In this document: positions 36,127 to 48,359 of the stretch, piece by piece
Numbering within the stretch: position 1 is the first letter of the stretch
Layout: each line of letters opens with the position of its first letter
Source of the DNA: Sipunculus nudus
Lineage: Eukaryota; Annelida; Sipuncula; Golfingiida; Sipunculidae
NCBI GenBank assembly: GCA_026874595.1
Contig: CM049307.1
Coordinates: forward strand, 2,071,579-2,135,578
Reading direction: 5' to 3'
Length of the DNA: 64,000 nt
Program-made: the position numbers and the translations under genes
The notes under the pieces: generated by a model
The model's database searches: none
What the model was told of the DNA's origin: nothing
Seen by the model: only the letters and a program-made list of their open reading frames with translations

Positions 36127-37324
36127 CCGTATTCTAGTTAAATTTGAACTAGGTTATATTCTACCTGGTATATTTGAGTAGCAATTAATTTGAAAATAAT
36201 CTGTGCTACACAGAACATTTGTAGAACTAGAAAAAAACTTCTCTAAACTCAATTTCATCAGTGTAAGCTTAGGTGACAATCATAAATTTGTCACCTTTGC
36301 AAATTTAAAACTTGCAGGGATTGTAATGTTGCATGACTGAGATTTAACATAATATTTACATGGAAACCTCTATTAACAGGCGCATCAAAAATGGTTGCAC
36401 TTCTGTATTACTGACACACGGAGCAGTCTTGTGGGAAGTAATCTCTATTTTACCTGTTAAATCCTAGATCCAATCTATGTTCTTGATTGGGAGGTTCAAC
36501 AATATACTCTTGTTTTGTCCACAATTTGCAATGTTTTACTAGTGACAGGTTGGTACAGTTGTATTTAACCCCGCATTATCTTGGCACAGATAGAGAAAAA
36601 TGAGAAAGTTTAAAACTTCTTTACTACAACATCAATGATGTCATTCTATTGAGATTGTCTTCTGAGCTGTTTGTGTTCAAGACTCAAAATAATTAGCAGG
36701 ACACATAATAGTAAACACCATTTTCCCATTTTGTGGTTACAGATCTGGTTTATATTTTACAAAAATATGATTCTGATTTTCTTATATTCTTGAGACATCT
36801 GTCTTTGATGCAAAATGATCATATATCAGAATCTATTTTAGTCATGTAGTAACAGTATCTATAAGCAAATATCTTTAAATTTCAAAAGTATTGGGGCAAT
36901 AATGTGTGTCAGCAGACAAAATTAGACAGAGTCACTTTCCCTATTTGTAAAGCTGGCAGCACAAGAAGTACGCTGAAGAAACAAGATATCTTGAAGCTGT
37001 CAGAAACCAAAGGAGGGATTATGGCCATGATCCCACACTTCATAAATCCAGAACACAATTAAACCTTCACTGACAAACCAAGTGCTTGTGGTGGCTTTAT
37101 CTTCCCAGAGACCACGTGGGGTGATTATATCTTACACTCAAGCTGATAATGACCTGCTACCTGTATCAAAATTTACAAACAGCACACAATCAGGCTTTTG
37201 AATCTCATACAAAATTCAGATTATAAGTAAAAAAAAACTGAGGCAGAAGAGCCTGCAATTTATTGAACTATCAAATCTTATTCTTTGAACTTCAATGTGA
37301 CTTTGCTTTTGAAAAAACATTCAG
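36127..37324. other. Gap: single-copy DNA, no gene called
   Basis: No array or element end. A minus-strand splice-like context (gatacag then ttgagt|gtaaga) near 37125-37165 could mark a very short exon but is too weak to list. Confidence 0.4.
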
Positions 37325-38075
37325 GTTACAATTCTGTTGAGTGTGTACTTCAGCAAAAACAAACTGTAATGACATTCTGTTGTGTTTTGTACTTCAGCAA
37401 AAATAAACTATAAGTACACACAGCAAAAACAAACTGTAATGACATTCTGTAGTGTGTGTACTTAAGGAAAAACAAACTATAAGTATTAGTACACACAGCC
37501 AAAACAAACTGTAATGACATTCTGTAGGTGTGTACTTCAGTTAAAACAAAATTATAATGACAATCTGTAGTGTGTGTACTTAAGCAAAAACAAACTATAA
37601 GTACACACAGCCAAAACAAACTGTAATGACATTCTGTAGTGTGTGTACTTCAGTTAAAACAAAACTATAATGACATTCTGTAGTGTGTGTACTTAAGCAA
37701 AAACAAACTATAAGTATTAGTACACACAGCCAAAACAAACTGTAATGACATTCTGTAGTGTGTGTACTTCAGTTAAAACAAAACTATAATGACATTCTGT
37801 AGTGTGTGTACTTAAGCAAAAACAAACTATAAGTACACACAGCCAAAACAAACTGTAATGACATTCTGTAGTGTGTGTGTACTTCATTAAAATCAAACTA
37901 TAAGTAAAATGAGATTCTGCAGAATGTGTACTTCAGTTAAAACAAAACTATAATGACATTCTGTAGTTTGTGTGTACCTCAGCAAAAACAAACTATAAGT
38001 ATAATGACATACTGTAGTTGGTGTGTACTTCAGCAAAAACAAACTATAAGTATAATGACATCAAAAACAATATAA
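37325..38075. repeat. ~117-bp higher-order tandem array
   Basis: Two related ~55-60-bp subunits alternate. One carries gtgtgtacttaagcaaaaac with aactataagtacacacagcc; the other carries gtgtgtacttcagttaaaac with actataatgacattctgtag. tgtgtacttaag recurs near 37451, 37568, 37682 and 37802. Confidence 0.88.
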
Positions 38076-38307
38076 CTGCACAGGAGCTTCCCCTTTCTTT
38101 ATCCCCACTTATTTATAAAATGGAGTGTTCACCGGCCCATGCTCTATCCCTCAACAAAAACCTTAAGGAATGTTGTTCATTGATTTGACATAATCCTGCT
38201 AACAGACAAACAGAAAAACAAACAAATGCAGGAGGAAACATAACTTCATAATATAGGTAGAAAACATGTAAGCGGACATGTTTCTAACAAAGCATGGGTG
38301 AGAAGAC

Positions 38308-40025
38308 CTGACCTAAAAACCCACAGACCCTTGTTGTACCCCATTCTACATTATCTGGTTTAGTATATGCTGAGACAGACCTATAAACACACAGACCCTT
38401 GTTGTACCCCATTCTACATTATCTGGTTTTGTATATGCTAAGATAGACCTATAAACACACAGACCCTTGTTGTACCCCATTCTACATTATCTGGTTTGGT
38501 ATATGCTGAGACATGACCTAAAAACCCACAGACCCTTGTTGTACCCCATTCTACATTATCTGGTTTAGTATATGCTGAGACAGACCTATAAACACACAGA
38601 CCCTTGTTGTACCCCCTTCTACATTATCTGGTTTTGTATATGCTAAGACAGACCTATAAACACACAGACCCTTGTTGTACCCCCTTCTACATTATCGGGT
38701 TTGTATATGCTGAGACAGACCTATAAACACACAGACCCTTGTTGTACCCCCTTCTACATTATCTGGTTTGGTATATGCTGAGACATGACCTATAAACACA
38801 CAGACCCTTGTTGTACCCCCTTCTACATTATCTGGTTTGGTATATGCTGAGACAGACCTATAAACACACAGACCCTTGTTGTACCCCCTTCTACATTATC
38901 TGGTTTGGTATATGCTGAGACAGACCTATAAACACACAGACCCTTGTTGTACCCCCTTCTACATTATCTGGTTTGGTATATGCTGAGACATGACCTATAA
39001 ACACACAGACCCTTGTTGTACCCCCTTCTACATTATCTGGTTTGGTATATGCTGAGACATGACCTATAAACACACAGACCCTTGTTGTACCCCCTTCTAC
39101 ATTATCTGGTTTGGTATATGCTGAGACAGACCTATAAACACACAGACCCTTGTTGTACCCCCTTCTACATTATCTGGTTTGGTATATGCTGAGACAGACC
39201 TATAAACACACAGACCCTTGTTGTACCCCCTTCTACATTATCTGGTTTGGTATATGCTGAGACATGACCTATAAACACACAGACCCTTGTTGTACCCCTT
39301 TCTACATTATCGGGTTTGTATATGCTGAGACAGACCTATAAACACACAGACCCTTGTTGTACCCCCTTCTACATTATCTGGTTTGGTATATGCTGAGACA
39401 TGACCTATAAACACACAGACCCTTGTTGTACCCCTTTCTACATTATCGGGTTTGGTATATGCTGAGACAGACCTATAAACACACAGACCCTTGTTGTACC
39501 CCCTTCTACATTATCTGGTTTGGTATATGCTGAGACAGACCTATAAACACACAGACCCTTGTTGTACCCCCTTCTACATTATCTGGTTTGGTATATGCTG
39601 AGACATGACCTATAAACACACAGACCCTTGTTGTACCCCTTTCTACATTATCGGGTTTGTATATGCTGAGACAGACCTATAAACACACAGACCCTTGTTG
39701 TACCCCCTTCTACATTATCTGGTTTGGTATATGCTGAGACATGACCTATAAACACACAGACCCTTGTTGTACCCCCTTCTACATTATCTGGTTTGGTATA
39801 TGCTGAGACAGACCTATAAACACACAGACCCTTGTTGTACCCCCTTCTACATTATCTGGTTTGGTATATGCTGAGACATGACCTATAAACACACAGACCC
39901 TTGTTGTACCCCCTTCTACATTATCTGGTTTGGTATATGCTGAGACAGATCTATAAACACACAGACCCTTGTTTTACCCCCTTCTACATTATCGGGTTTG
40001 TATATGCTGAGACAGACCTAAAAAC
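38308..40025. repeat. 68-bp minisatellite, about 25 units
   Basis: The unit is gacctataaacacacagacc, cttgttgtacccccttctac, attatctggtttggtatatg, ctgagaca, sometimes with an extra tg before gacc. The left end is more divergent (aaaacccacagaccc, ccccattctac); the middle is nearly uniform. The variant atcgggtttgtatatg recurs at 38694, 39309, 39650 and 39990, while 39447 has the related atcgggtttggtatatg; this points to blockwise spread. Confidence 0.95.
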
Positions 40026-40085
40026 ATATAATGGTGGTAAAAAAATCCCCTTAGGTGTACAAAGTATGACTCAGTAAAGGTATAC

Positions 40086-40188
40086 CACGAGATGCTAGCA
40101 GGCTTCAGCACCATCCCTGGCATCTGACAGGACTTTTGTGTCACAGCATCTTCTATGAGAGCAGCATCCTTTGATGGAGTCTGGTCAC
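40086..40188 (-). CDS. Candidate short exon, minus strand (unidentified protein)
   Basis: On the minus strand this stretch is open in one frame (33 codons, including SKDAALIEDAVTQK). It lies between an acceptor-like aaaag (intron end at 40189; an alternative cag would start it at 40180) and a donor-like tcgtg|gtatac at 40085. It is more GC-rich than its flanks. The product is not recognised. A 100-bp open frame can occur by chance, and the plus strand is also partly open here, so the strand is not certain. The phase fits the 41920-41982 candidate only if one of the alternative splice sites is used. Confidence 0.25.
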
Positions 40189-40858
40189 CTTTTCAGGTAT
40201 AAATAATAGTCTGTCAGTTGCTTGTGCTACTTTGATTATGTTCATTGGAAGCACATGGTGCAGGGTTATATACCTTTTATTAGCAGGACTTTGAAGACGT
40301 ATCCTAGCTGTTTTCATTCAATCAATCAAACTCTGCTTCACAGATGCCTTACTTTTCCTTAGGACGTCTCCTTCTTTTAACATCCATTAGCCCGTTTAGA
40401 TGTAACAATAATCTATGTGTGCTCTATGTGTGTATAAGCTTGAGTTCTTTAATCTTCTTCTGAGAATCTTCCTACAGCTTCCCTTTCAGTGTTCCATTTC
40501 CTTCATGTAATATTTTCTAACATCATCTCAAAAACGTGTGGTAACCCACTCTCCAGTGTATTTAAAGTTTGCAGAGCCACACACTGAACCAAAGTGAAGA
40601 AACTTTTATATGTAATAAAATTATAACCTAGCAACTCTGATTGGGTGTATAACCTAACAAAACATATGGAAGTACTAAAAGAGGAGACAAAATGTTTGTG
40701 ATATCCTTTCACATTATGCAGCTCATGTAGACATAGTGCAACAAGGGTGACATCTCACAGGCAGAGATGTTAACAACAACCCATTTTCACAATGCCTTAG
40801 TTTAAATTCAAGTAATTCTGGTAAATTTGTCAAATAGGAGATTAGATAAGGCAAGAGG
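40189..40858. other. Gap: single-copy DNA
   Basis: No gene recognised; a 69-codon minus frame at 40503-40712 lacks any coding signature. Confidence 0.4.
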
Positions 40859-40878
40859 GTGAGAGAGAGAGAGAGAAT

Positions 40879-40911
<33 letters not shown>

Positions 40912-40920
40912 AGAAAAGGG
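40859..40920. repeat. (GA)n microsatellite
   Basis: A run of ga dinucleotides with a few a-rich interruptions. Confidence 0.95.
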
Positions 40921-41177
40921 CAGGGGTAGGAGAGAGAATAAAGTATTGAAGCAATATGAGAATAAAATGTTAAGGATTAATCAAGATTATATTACAGAGA
41001 GAATGAGAAAAGAGTGTGGAGATGCAAGAGGCCATGACCTATGGATACAGATATGTATCACTTATTAAAATAAATGTATCACTAATTAAATTACGCTGAT
41101 ATATCAATTATTAAGTTTTCTCAAAAAGCAGCCTTGACCTAGAGAAAAAGAACACTGACACAATAAATAAAAAGAGA

Positions 41178-41712
41178 AACAAGTGACCCATGGGTAATGA
41201 TGCTCAGCTGACTAGCATGACTGAATAGGATAATATTCTTTACAAGATTTTAGCACCTAAGAACCAAATTCAAATTGTTCTTCAGATGTGATCTTAACCT
41301 TTGACCTTCTTAACCAAAAGTCAACAGGATTCTTCCTCAGTGATCTGTCACACATTTGTGAATCTTGATTGAATCCAATTATGACATGGTATAAACAGGT
41401 TGCACAGGAGAAGACTAAGATATCTGAAGAACTTGGTTGACCAATTTCAATAATATTCTCAATTTATATTAGATATAAAGTTAGATGAAAGATAATTTCT
41501 GAAACAAGCTTAATCTATGTCTTGAGTAATTAAGTGCACCAACATTAAGCCTAACAATGGTCAGATGGACTGACAGCTGACAGACAGGGGACCATCCCTA
41601 TAGCTCAGCTGAAGTCAGCTGACATACAGAGGACCATCGCTATAGCTCAGTTATAGTCAGCTGACATAAAGAGGACCATAGCTATAGCTCAGTTATAGTC
41701 AGCTTAGCAAAC
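41178..41712 (+). mobile_element. Short element of the head/tail family with a triplicated tail
   Basis: The head aacaagtgacccatgggtaa followed by tgatgctcagctgac starts at 41178. The body contains tgatcttaacctttgacctt, a diverged TGACCT cluster. The tail unit (ggaccatcgctatagctcag, ttatagtcagctgacataga) is repeated three times at about 41588-41712, ending gtcagcttagcaa. Confidence 0.72.
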
Positions 41713-41919
41713 AAGCAGCCCCATAAATCCTGCAGACTTATTCTGTTACCAAGGGTGAAGAAAGTACTTGTGTCTGAGAGAAAGGGAGAGCAGCTTCCCA
41801 TATACAGGAAGATTCCTCCACATCATGAACATCTGCCAGCATCTGATGCAGCAGGTCAACAAGTATGTCTGGATGAGCGGTTGTTTTGGCTGCTGCTGCT
41901 GCATCCATTTTACCTTTAC

Positions 41920-41982
41920 ACCCTGATGCATGTGTAGTATTCTTTGACTGTGATTATTGTATTCCCTGTATTAAGACTGCAA
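41920..41982 (-). CDS. Candidate short exon, minus strand (unidentified protein)
   Basis: The minus strand has a good acceptor context (ttcttattgtag, ending at 41983), 20 open codons (including NTGNTIITVKEYYTCIR) and donor options agggt|gtaaag (exon end 41920) or agg|gtgtaa (exon end 41922). It starts with one base that completes the codon left open by the 43196-43264 candidate. The product is unknown. A 61-codon minus frame and a 60-codon plus frame overlap the neighbouring bases, so this is a suggestion only. Confidence 0.25.
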
Positions 41983-42211
41983 CTACAATAAGAATTCAAG
42001 CAAAAGACCAAGATGCAAATGAACCACTCTTTAACTGATTATTACAAGATTTTTCTGATAACATCCATTGATTCAAGTAAAACCCTTGTTAAATACATAT
42101 TTTCTGAATGTACAGCATTGTTTATAGTCCAGCGTTAGTTTATTCAAAACTTCTTTTTGGCTAAATACAACTTTACACTTCTGTGGTTGCCACTTTTTGC
42201 TTATTTTTGTC

Positions 42212-42238
42212 AATATATATATATATATATATATATAT
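42212..42238. repeat. (TA)n microsatellite
   Basis: About 13 ta dinucleotides. Confidence 0.95.
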
Positions 42239-43195
42239 TATACAATAACTGTATAACCTGTAGACTTGGGGTAAACCACTGCCTCAAGATCATCAGGAGG
42301 GTGGCCTACTTTAAATGATCAATGTTCATATTTATCTTATGCACTGGTTCATATTAGTTTTCATGTCTGTGTCTATAGCCGAGGGCATAAATAAACACCA
42401 CATGTGGAATGATAGTAAACCTGCCCAGAAATGAGCTTGCAGACTTTATAATCTGGTTCATAATATATGCAGAAGGACTATACATTTATAAAGTCTGTAA
42501 CAAAGATGATTGCTCACATTGATTCAGTGACAATTGGAAATATGTTGCTAAAAGAACTTAATTCCCTGCCAAGCCTGAATGTAAGAAATCATACCTTTTC
42601 TTCTAATAAATTTGAAAATTAGGAAACTTACTGTGAATTATGTAAGAATTTAATATAATTCACGGATGGCATGGGAGGGGAATATCACCCTCATGGTGCA
42701 GAACCTGTTTTAAGATGTACGCAGTAACAGTGCTATATCAGGTGATTTTTTTTTTAATTAAGGATGTACATTTCTATCTCCCAGACTTTTCAGATAAAAA
42801 AAGAGGATCTCACCCCCCATCCCCTGCCCTTCTAAATTTGTCTCTGCCGAAATATGTCATGAATGGATGAATGTGGCAGTTGGGGTAGGTTTGGGTGCCA
42901 CATTGAAGTGTGGAACATTAAGTCTTCATGAATTGCAAGAGCTTGTCATTTAGACATATATTTTTAAGGATCTGAAGTATATGAACTTTAATGGGCATCT
43001 TATTAGTATTATATAAAATAATTTTAATTTAATTTGTCACACATTAAAGATATTATTATTGGTCCTTAAGGAATAAGCAGAAGATAACAAAAGTATATAA
43101 ATAAGTATAATATTACGGTAAATGAATGATATCTGCTATACACTCGGAAACAGTTGACCCTGGGGTCACGGGTAGTCAGTGTGAGACGTGTTTAC
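42239..43195. other. Gap: single-copy AT-rich DNA
   Basis: No gene, array or element recognised. Confidence 0.45.
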
Positions 43196-43264
43196 ATTTG
43201 GACTACACTTGGGACAATACTCTGTGAGGCTGCCACACGCTGGTCAAATACTTCACTCCCCAAA
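43196..43264 (-). CDS. Candidate short exon, minus strand (unidentified protein)
   Basis: On the minus strand, ttttatgctacag (intron end 43265) is followed by 22 open codons (LGSEVFDQRVAASQSIVPSV and on) and the donor-like caaat|gtaaac. The first base, T, completes the codon begun by the last two bases (AT) of the 44177-44259 candidate, giving Ile. The exon again ends with two bases of a codon. This phase agreement and the acceptor are the evidence; the protein family is not recognised and the length is short enough for chance. Confidence 0.3.
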
Positions 43265-44176
43265 CTGTAGCATAAAAACATGGCTCCTCAGCACCAGAAC
43301 TTGATCTCATTGTTGTGAAGGTAAACAGCTGGTCCTCCTCAGGTCTAGACCAGGTGAGCTGTATGCATGGTCAATAAGCTCTGCCATTTTAGGGTGACAG
43401 TATTCATAGCCTAAAGCTTTCTTTAATAAGTGAACACACATCTGCATACTGTATTCAACAATCTATGGTTTTACATTTCTGCGTGGGACCACATAATTAC
43501 TAGAGTGAGCAGCTAAATTTGCTTGGCGGATGGTAGGGGTTACTTGACCAGTGACTACAATATATACCAGGCTTACTTCACAACAATTGATTCATGTATT
43601 ATTCTTCTAGAATGAACCAGGCAACTGAGCAATTAAATTAAATATAACAGGGAATTATTAAAAAATATAAATGAGACCTTATCACATAGATACAATAAAG
43701 AAATGTACATTCTAAGGTGTTCATAAAGAGACCATACTTTTTATCTCTGACAAGGAGGGGAGTTCAACTGCAATGGTGTCTAATTCTCCAAAAGTCATTC
43801 CAATATTTTGAAGTAATCCAGGAAAAGTAATCCTGCAGGGTAAATGCAGAAACCATTAAAGAATGGACTTGAAATGGACCCGGACCATCAAATAAATAAG
43901 ACTTAACATATCAAAAACTTCTGAAAAAAATGTCTTTTTCCACAATATCAATGAAAAATATTTTAGCCCATCCACAGGTATCTTGTTCAGGGATCTATTC
44001 CATTTCATTATACATATGCATCCATTAACATGATGGATGTAATGATCATGCCTCATTTTACTGATTTTTTACCTTTCATTTTATTTTGAAAAAGGTTCAG
44101 CTAGTACCTGGAGGTGACAAAACTTCCTGCAGATCACTAAATCTACAGTGATTGACATTGATCGCATTTTTTTTAC

Positions 44177-44259
44177 ATGTCCGTCATGATGAAAGGAAGT
44201 GATGTCAGGGCTGCCGTGTTCAGCCACTGGACAGAGCTGATCTGCTTGCAACTAGCCTC
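44177..44259 (-). CDS. Candidate short exon, minus strand (unidentified protein)
   Basis: The acceptor tccccacttgtcttgtag (minus strand, ending at 44260) has a strong pyrimidine tract. It is followed by 27 open codons (including CKQISSVQWLNTAALTSLPF) and a donor-like acat|gtaaaa at 44176. An alternative acceptor, ctag, 8 bases downstream would start it at 44251. No stop occurs until after the donor. The product is not recognised. The plus strand also has a 33-codon frame here, so coding and strand remain unproven. Confidence 0.32.
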
Positions 44260-44486
44260 CTACAAGACAAGTGGGGAGACATAATTTCTAGAACTGACAG
44301 GGTCACATGGGTCAGAATGACAAAAAACCCATGAACCATCTGTTAAGATACCTGCATCCCCACTGTTGTACCTTGGCATCAGCTTCCTCAGCACCACAAC
44401 TGTCTTCATCCTCCCTCATTGTAATGCATGAACAGCTCATCAATGAAATCTAAAGACAATCCTTTGAATGACGATGATGTAAACCA

Positions 44487-45712
44487 TGGATTCTATCCCC
44501 ATAAGGGTGTCTGGAGTGTGTTACATGGATACTATCCCAATCAGGGTGTCTGTAGTGTGTTACATGGATTCTATCCAAATCAGGGTGTCTGGAGTGTGTT
44601 ACATGGATACTATCCCAATCAGGGTGTCTGTAGTGTGTTACATGGATACTATCCCAATCAGGGTGTCTGTAGTGTGTTACATGGATTCTATCCCCATCAG
44701 GGTGTCTGGAGTGTGTTACATGGATTCTATCCAAATCAGGGTGTCTGAAGTCTGTTACATGGATTCTATCCCCATCAGGCCCCTGTAGGGTGTTACATGG
44801 ATTCTATCCCCATCAGGGTGTCTGTAGGCTGTTACATTGAATTATCCCTATCAGGCCCCTGTAGGGTGTTACATGAATTCTATCCCCATCAGGGTGTCTG
44901 TCGGCTGTTACATGGATTCTATCCCCATCAGGCCCCTGTAGGGTGTTTCATGGATTCTATCCAAATCAGGGTGTCTGAAGTCTGTTACATGGATTCAATC
45001 CCAATCAGGCCCCTGTAGGGTGTTACATGAATTCTATCCCCATCAGGGTGTCTGTCGGCTGTTACATGGATTCTATCCCTATCAGGGTGTGTGAAGGCTG
45101 TTACATGGATTCTATCCCTATCAGGGTGTCTGTAGGCTGTTACATGGATTCTATCCCAATCAGGGTGTCTGTAGTGTGTTACATGGATTCTATCCCCATC
45201 AGGGTGTCTGTAGGCTGTTACATGGATTCTATCCCCATTAGGGTGTGTGTAGTGTGTTACATGGATTCTATCTGTATCAGGTTGTCTGTAGGCTGTTACA
45301 TGAATTCTATCCCCTTCACAGTTTCTGTAGGCTGTTAAATGGATTCTACCCCTATCAGGGTGTCTGTAGGCTGTTACATGGATTCTATCCCCATTAGGCC
45401 CCTGTAGGGTGTTACATGGATTCTATCCCCATCAGAGTGTCTGTAGGCTGTTACATGGATTCTACCCCTATCAGGGTGTCTGTAGGCTGTTACATGGATT
45501 CTATCCCCATCAGGCCCCTGAAGGGTGTAACATGGATTCTATCCCCATCAGAGTGTCTGTAGGCTGTTACATGGATTCTACCCCTATCAGGGTGTCTGTA
45601 GGCTGTTACATGGATTCTATCCCCATCAGGCCCCTGTAGGGTGTTACATGGATTCTATCCCCATCAGAGTGTCTGTAGGCTGTTACATGGATTCTATCCC
45701 CATCAGTGTCTA
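44487..45712. repeat. 39-bp minisatellite, about 31 units
   Basis: The unit is gggtgtctgtaggctgttac, atggattctatccccatca. Variants alternate between ggtgtctgtag and ggcccctgtaggg. As 39 is a multiple of three, several frames stay open on both strands (for example a 13-residue repeat MDSIPIRVSVGCY). The frames of 70-106 codons here are repeat shadows. The left end (44487-44750) uses tagtgtgttacatggatac variants. Confidence 0.95.
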
Positions 45713-46025
45713 ACGATTGCTTACTAAAGAAAGCCCAGTATCCTCCTGAACATGCTTTTCAAGCAATCCATCCTCCCACTGCCAAGAACATGGACACTTT
45801 AATCAACTGGCAGAAAACATGTGTATATGGCTTTTTAAAATTAGAATTAAAAAATTTATTAATAATTTAAAATTGATTTGAATAAAAGTTAAATGCTTAA
45901 GCAAATTAAACATCACTACATGGTACTGATATGGCGGCAATTTTACCTCTGCAAACATTTTCCTTAAAGTAAAACACCTTTTGAGTCAAATATGTTTGGT
46001 CACAAAAGGCATATAAGGAGGGTAC

Positions 46026-46103
46026 CTGTGATAACTAGAATACTGACAGGTCAGGAAGGGCCCCACAAAAGCCCCATAGACTTCCAGTGCAGGCCAAGTG
46101 ATG
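46026..46103 (-). CDS. Candidate short exon, minus strand (unidentified protein)
   Basis: The minus strand shows the acceptor-like attttttcaag (ending at 46104), 25 open codons (including WPALEVYGAFVGPFLTCQYS) and the donor-like cacag|gtaccc. It begins with one base and ends with two bases of a codon. It would join the 50584-50840 candidate in phase, and would join the 44 kb candidate only from the downstream ctag acceptor. Low confidence; no family recognised. Confidence 0.22.
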
Positions 46104-46394
46104 CTTGAAAAAATTTAATTAAGGACTAATTATATGCAGAGACAGGAGAAACTGACCCAAAGCAATATTTAAATATCTGAACTAAGATGTTAGTTTTGAA
46201 TCAGTGAAAGTCTTGTATGAAGGTGTAGGAGCAAAGCATCCAAAGCAACGGAGGCATAATTACATCTGATGTAAAAAACTGTCAGCCTGGTCAGCATATA
46301 AATCAGTATGATGGTCCTGTGAAGAACTTGTGATGCTGAAATCAATATGGTTCTTTCTCTATAATGAGGTTATATAAAAGTGAAAGATTTTGGA

Positions 46395-46660
46395 TGAAAC
46401 CTTTACAATGCCTCCACAATCTTTTTTAAGATGTTGGTCCTGTGCCTTGATCTTTGATCTCATAACCCAAAGGCCAATAGTGATCTTGCTCATGTGGTTT
46501 GCCATATATATAAAAGTCAAGTTTGAAATCCATTTGTCGATCCAAAGAGGAGTTATCATTTAGAAACAAATTTGTGGATGGAGGCACAGACAGACAGATG
46601 GACACATTTAAGAACAGGGATATTACTATAGGGCACCCTCTTATTCAAGTGGGGCCCTAA
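46395..46660 (+). mobile_element. Single diverged relative of the 288-bp unit
   Basis: acaatcttttttaagatgtt, gtgccttgatctttgatctc, aagtcaagtttgaaatccat and gagttatcatttagaaacaa follow the order of the 3144-6004 core unit, once. It ends with ggcacagacagacagatgga and a stretch flanked by tagggc and gcccta. The TGACCT half-sites are mostly mutated here. Confidence 0.6.
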
Positions 46661-48144
46661 CTATAGCTAAAATCATTCTTTTGGATCTTTAAAGATATCA
46701 TGTAAAACATTCATACTGTGACAATTGCACAAGAAGATACCAGGGCTTCATATCAGTATAACCTGGTAATGCCTGTTGACAGGCAGCAGACCTGACATAC
46801 TGCCATATTGTGTGAAGCTTGAAACTATTTTAAACTAGGCTATATACATTCCAATTCCCTAACATACTAAGATCATCTTAAAGAGACCACACAGATAAAG
46901 TCTTCATATTAATCTTAGACACCTGTCGGATTGCTCTTTTCTCCCTCAGAGTAAGAATATTAATGCTATCCAAACACCTGTAATGTTTTCCCATCTAGCC
47001 ATGCTTATCGTGTGTTTCCCCTGGCAATAAAGCCAGTCCCTTGTTAAAAGAGGATCTTTCACTTTGAAAGATAAGGTTGAAATGGTTAGGCATAATGGTT
47101 TACCTGAGGCATATGTCTGAAATAAAAAAAGTTAAAAAGAAATGATTTCCATGAGAAAAGGCCTGTAAAAATTCTGCAGAAACATGTTTTAAGGATTACA
47201 GTAAAGTATCTTGAAAAAAATCAACAGAAGCATGTTTAAAGGCTGTTCACTAAGTATCTGTAAAATTTCAACAGAAACAAGTTTAAGAAAAGTAGCTGTA
47301 AATATTCAAAAGAAATATGTTTTAAAGATTATCATTCAAGTATCAAAACAGGAAGAGAAATAATGAAAGCAGTTTTCTGAATGTTGACAAGATTTCAAGT
47401 ATGAAACTACAGAGAAAGGTAAATACTTGGTAATATTTTTGGATCAAAAGGAGAGATGTTAAAGAAAACAATTTCATGATGATACATTCTTTGATGATTT
47501 TTAAACTTTATATTCAGGCAAGTCTTTTATTAAAAACAAAACGTCAGGAATGCACAAAATTTGTAAGAATTTGTTCTGATAGGGAATTGAACCCAAAACC
47601 TTCTAAAAGCATGTAGAAATCTCATCTTCCTGTGGATATAACCTGATTATATATTCCAATTTATCACTTTTTAATGAGGCATCATTTCCATGCATGTTTA
47701 TTAAAGCAGCCCATACACCTTTTACCTAGTAACTGGACTGTGATTAAAAGGATATCAATGCTGACAGGCCAGACAACCTGATCAGTCCCTGTCTGGTTTC
47801 TTGATAAGCCTTCTCCTCCAGGTTACAAGACCCTTTGTTTGGCTTCCAGTAGAGTTTTAAATTCTAACTGACTGCTTCAGCCTGAGGGCCCAACATCAAA
47901 ATCATAAATAAACAGATACTCTGGCATACTATAGTATGTATCTGTCATTATATTAGGACGGAGGAGAATGTAAAATTTTAGCGAACTCCATTAGTGCATG
48001 TCTCAAACTGATAAAGGTTTGAGATTATCTTTGGAATATTTATGTTAGAAAGTCAATCCAACTTGAGTGCTTGGTTTGGGATTCACTGTTTGAAATATAT
48101 AGCTCTCAGTCAAGAGTCAAAGCCATCAACACATGAAAGCATGC
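46661..48144. other. Gap: single-copy DNA
   Basis: No gene recognised. A T-arm-like word (tgggttcaattccc, minus strand, about 47582-47595) hints at an old tRNA-derived SINE, but no other part of a tRNA can be folded around it. Confidence 0.4.
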
Positions 48145-48275
48145 CACTCTGACAGGTGGATGGTATCTCTGTATCAGACGGTAAATACACTCTGACAGGT
48201 GGATGGTATCTCTATATCAGACGGCAAATACACTCTGACAGGTGGGTGGTATCTCTATATCAGACAGCAAATACA
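48145..48275. repeat. 43-bp repeat, three units
   Basis: cactctgacagg recurs at 48145, 48188 and 48231, with tggatggtatctctatatca and gacggcaaata between. Confidence 0.9.
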
Positions 48276-48359
48276 CTGCCAGGAATATAAGTGGTCTCTG
48301 ACTACTTTCTAGTTTCAAATGTTAACACTAGATTTTTTCCATTTTTCTCCAGGAAACTC

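Noticed and set aside
43856-44056. 66-codon minus-strand frame as a further exon of the candidate gene
   Set aside because: No acceptor or donor at suitable places, and its phase does not fit the neighbouring candidates.
47576-47640. tRNA or tRNA-derived SINE
   Set aside because: Only a T-arm-like word is visible; no acceptor, D or anticodon arm can be assembled around it.
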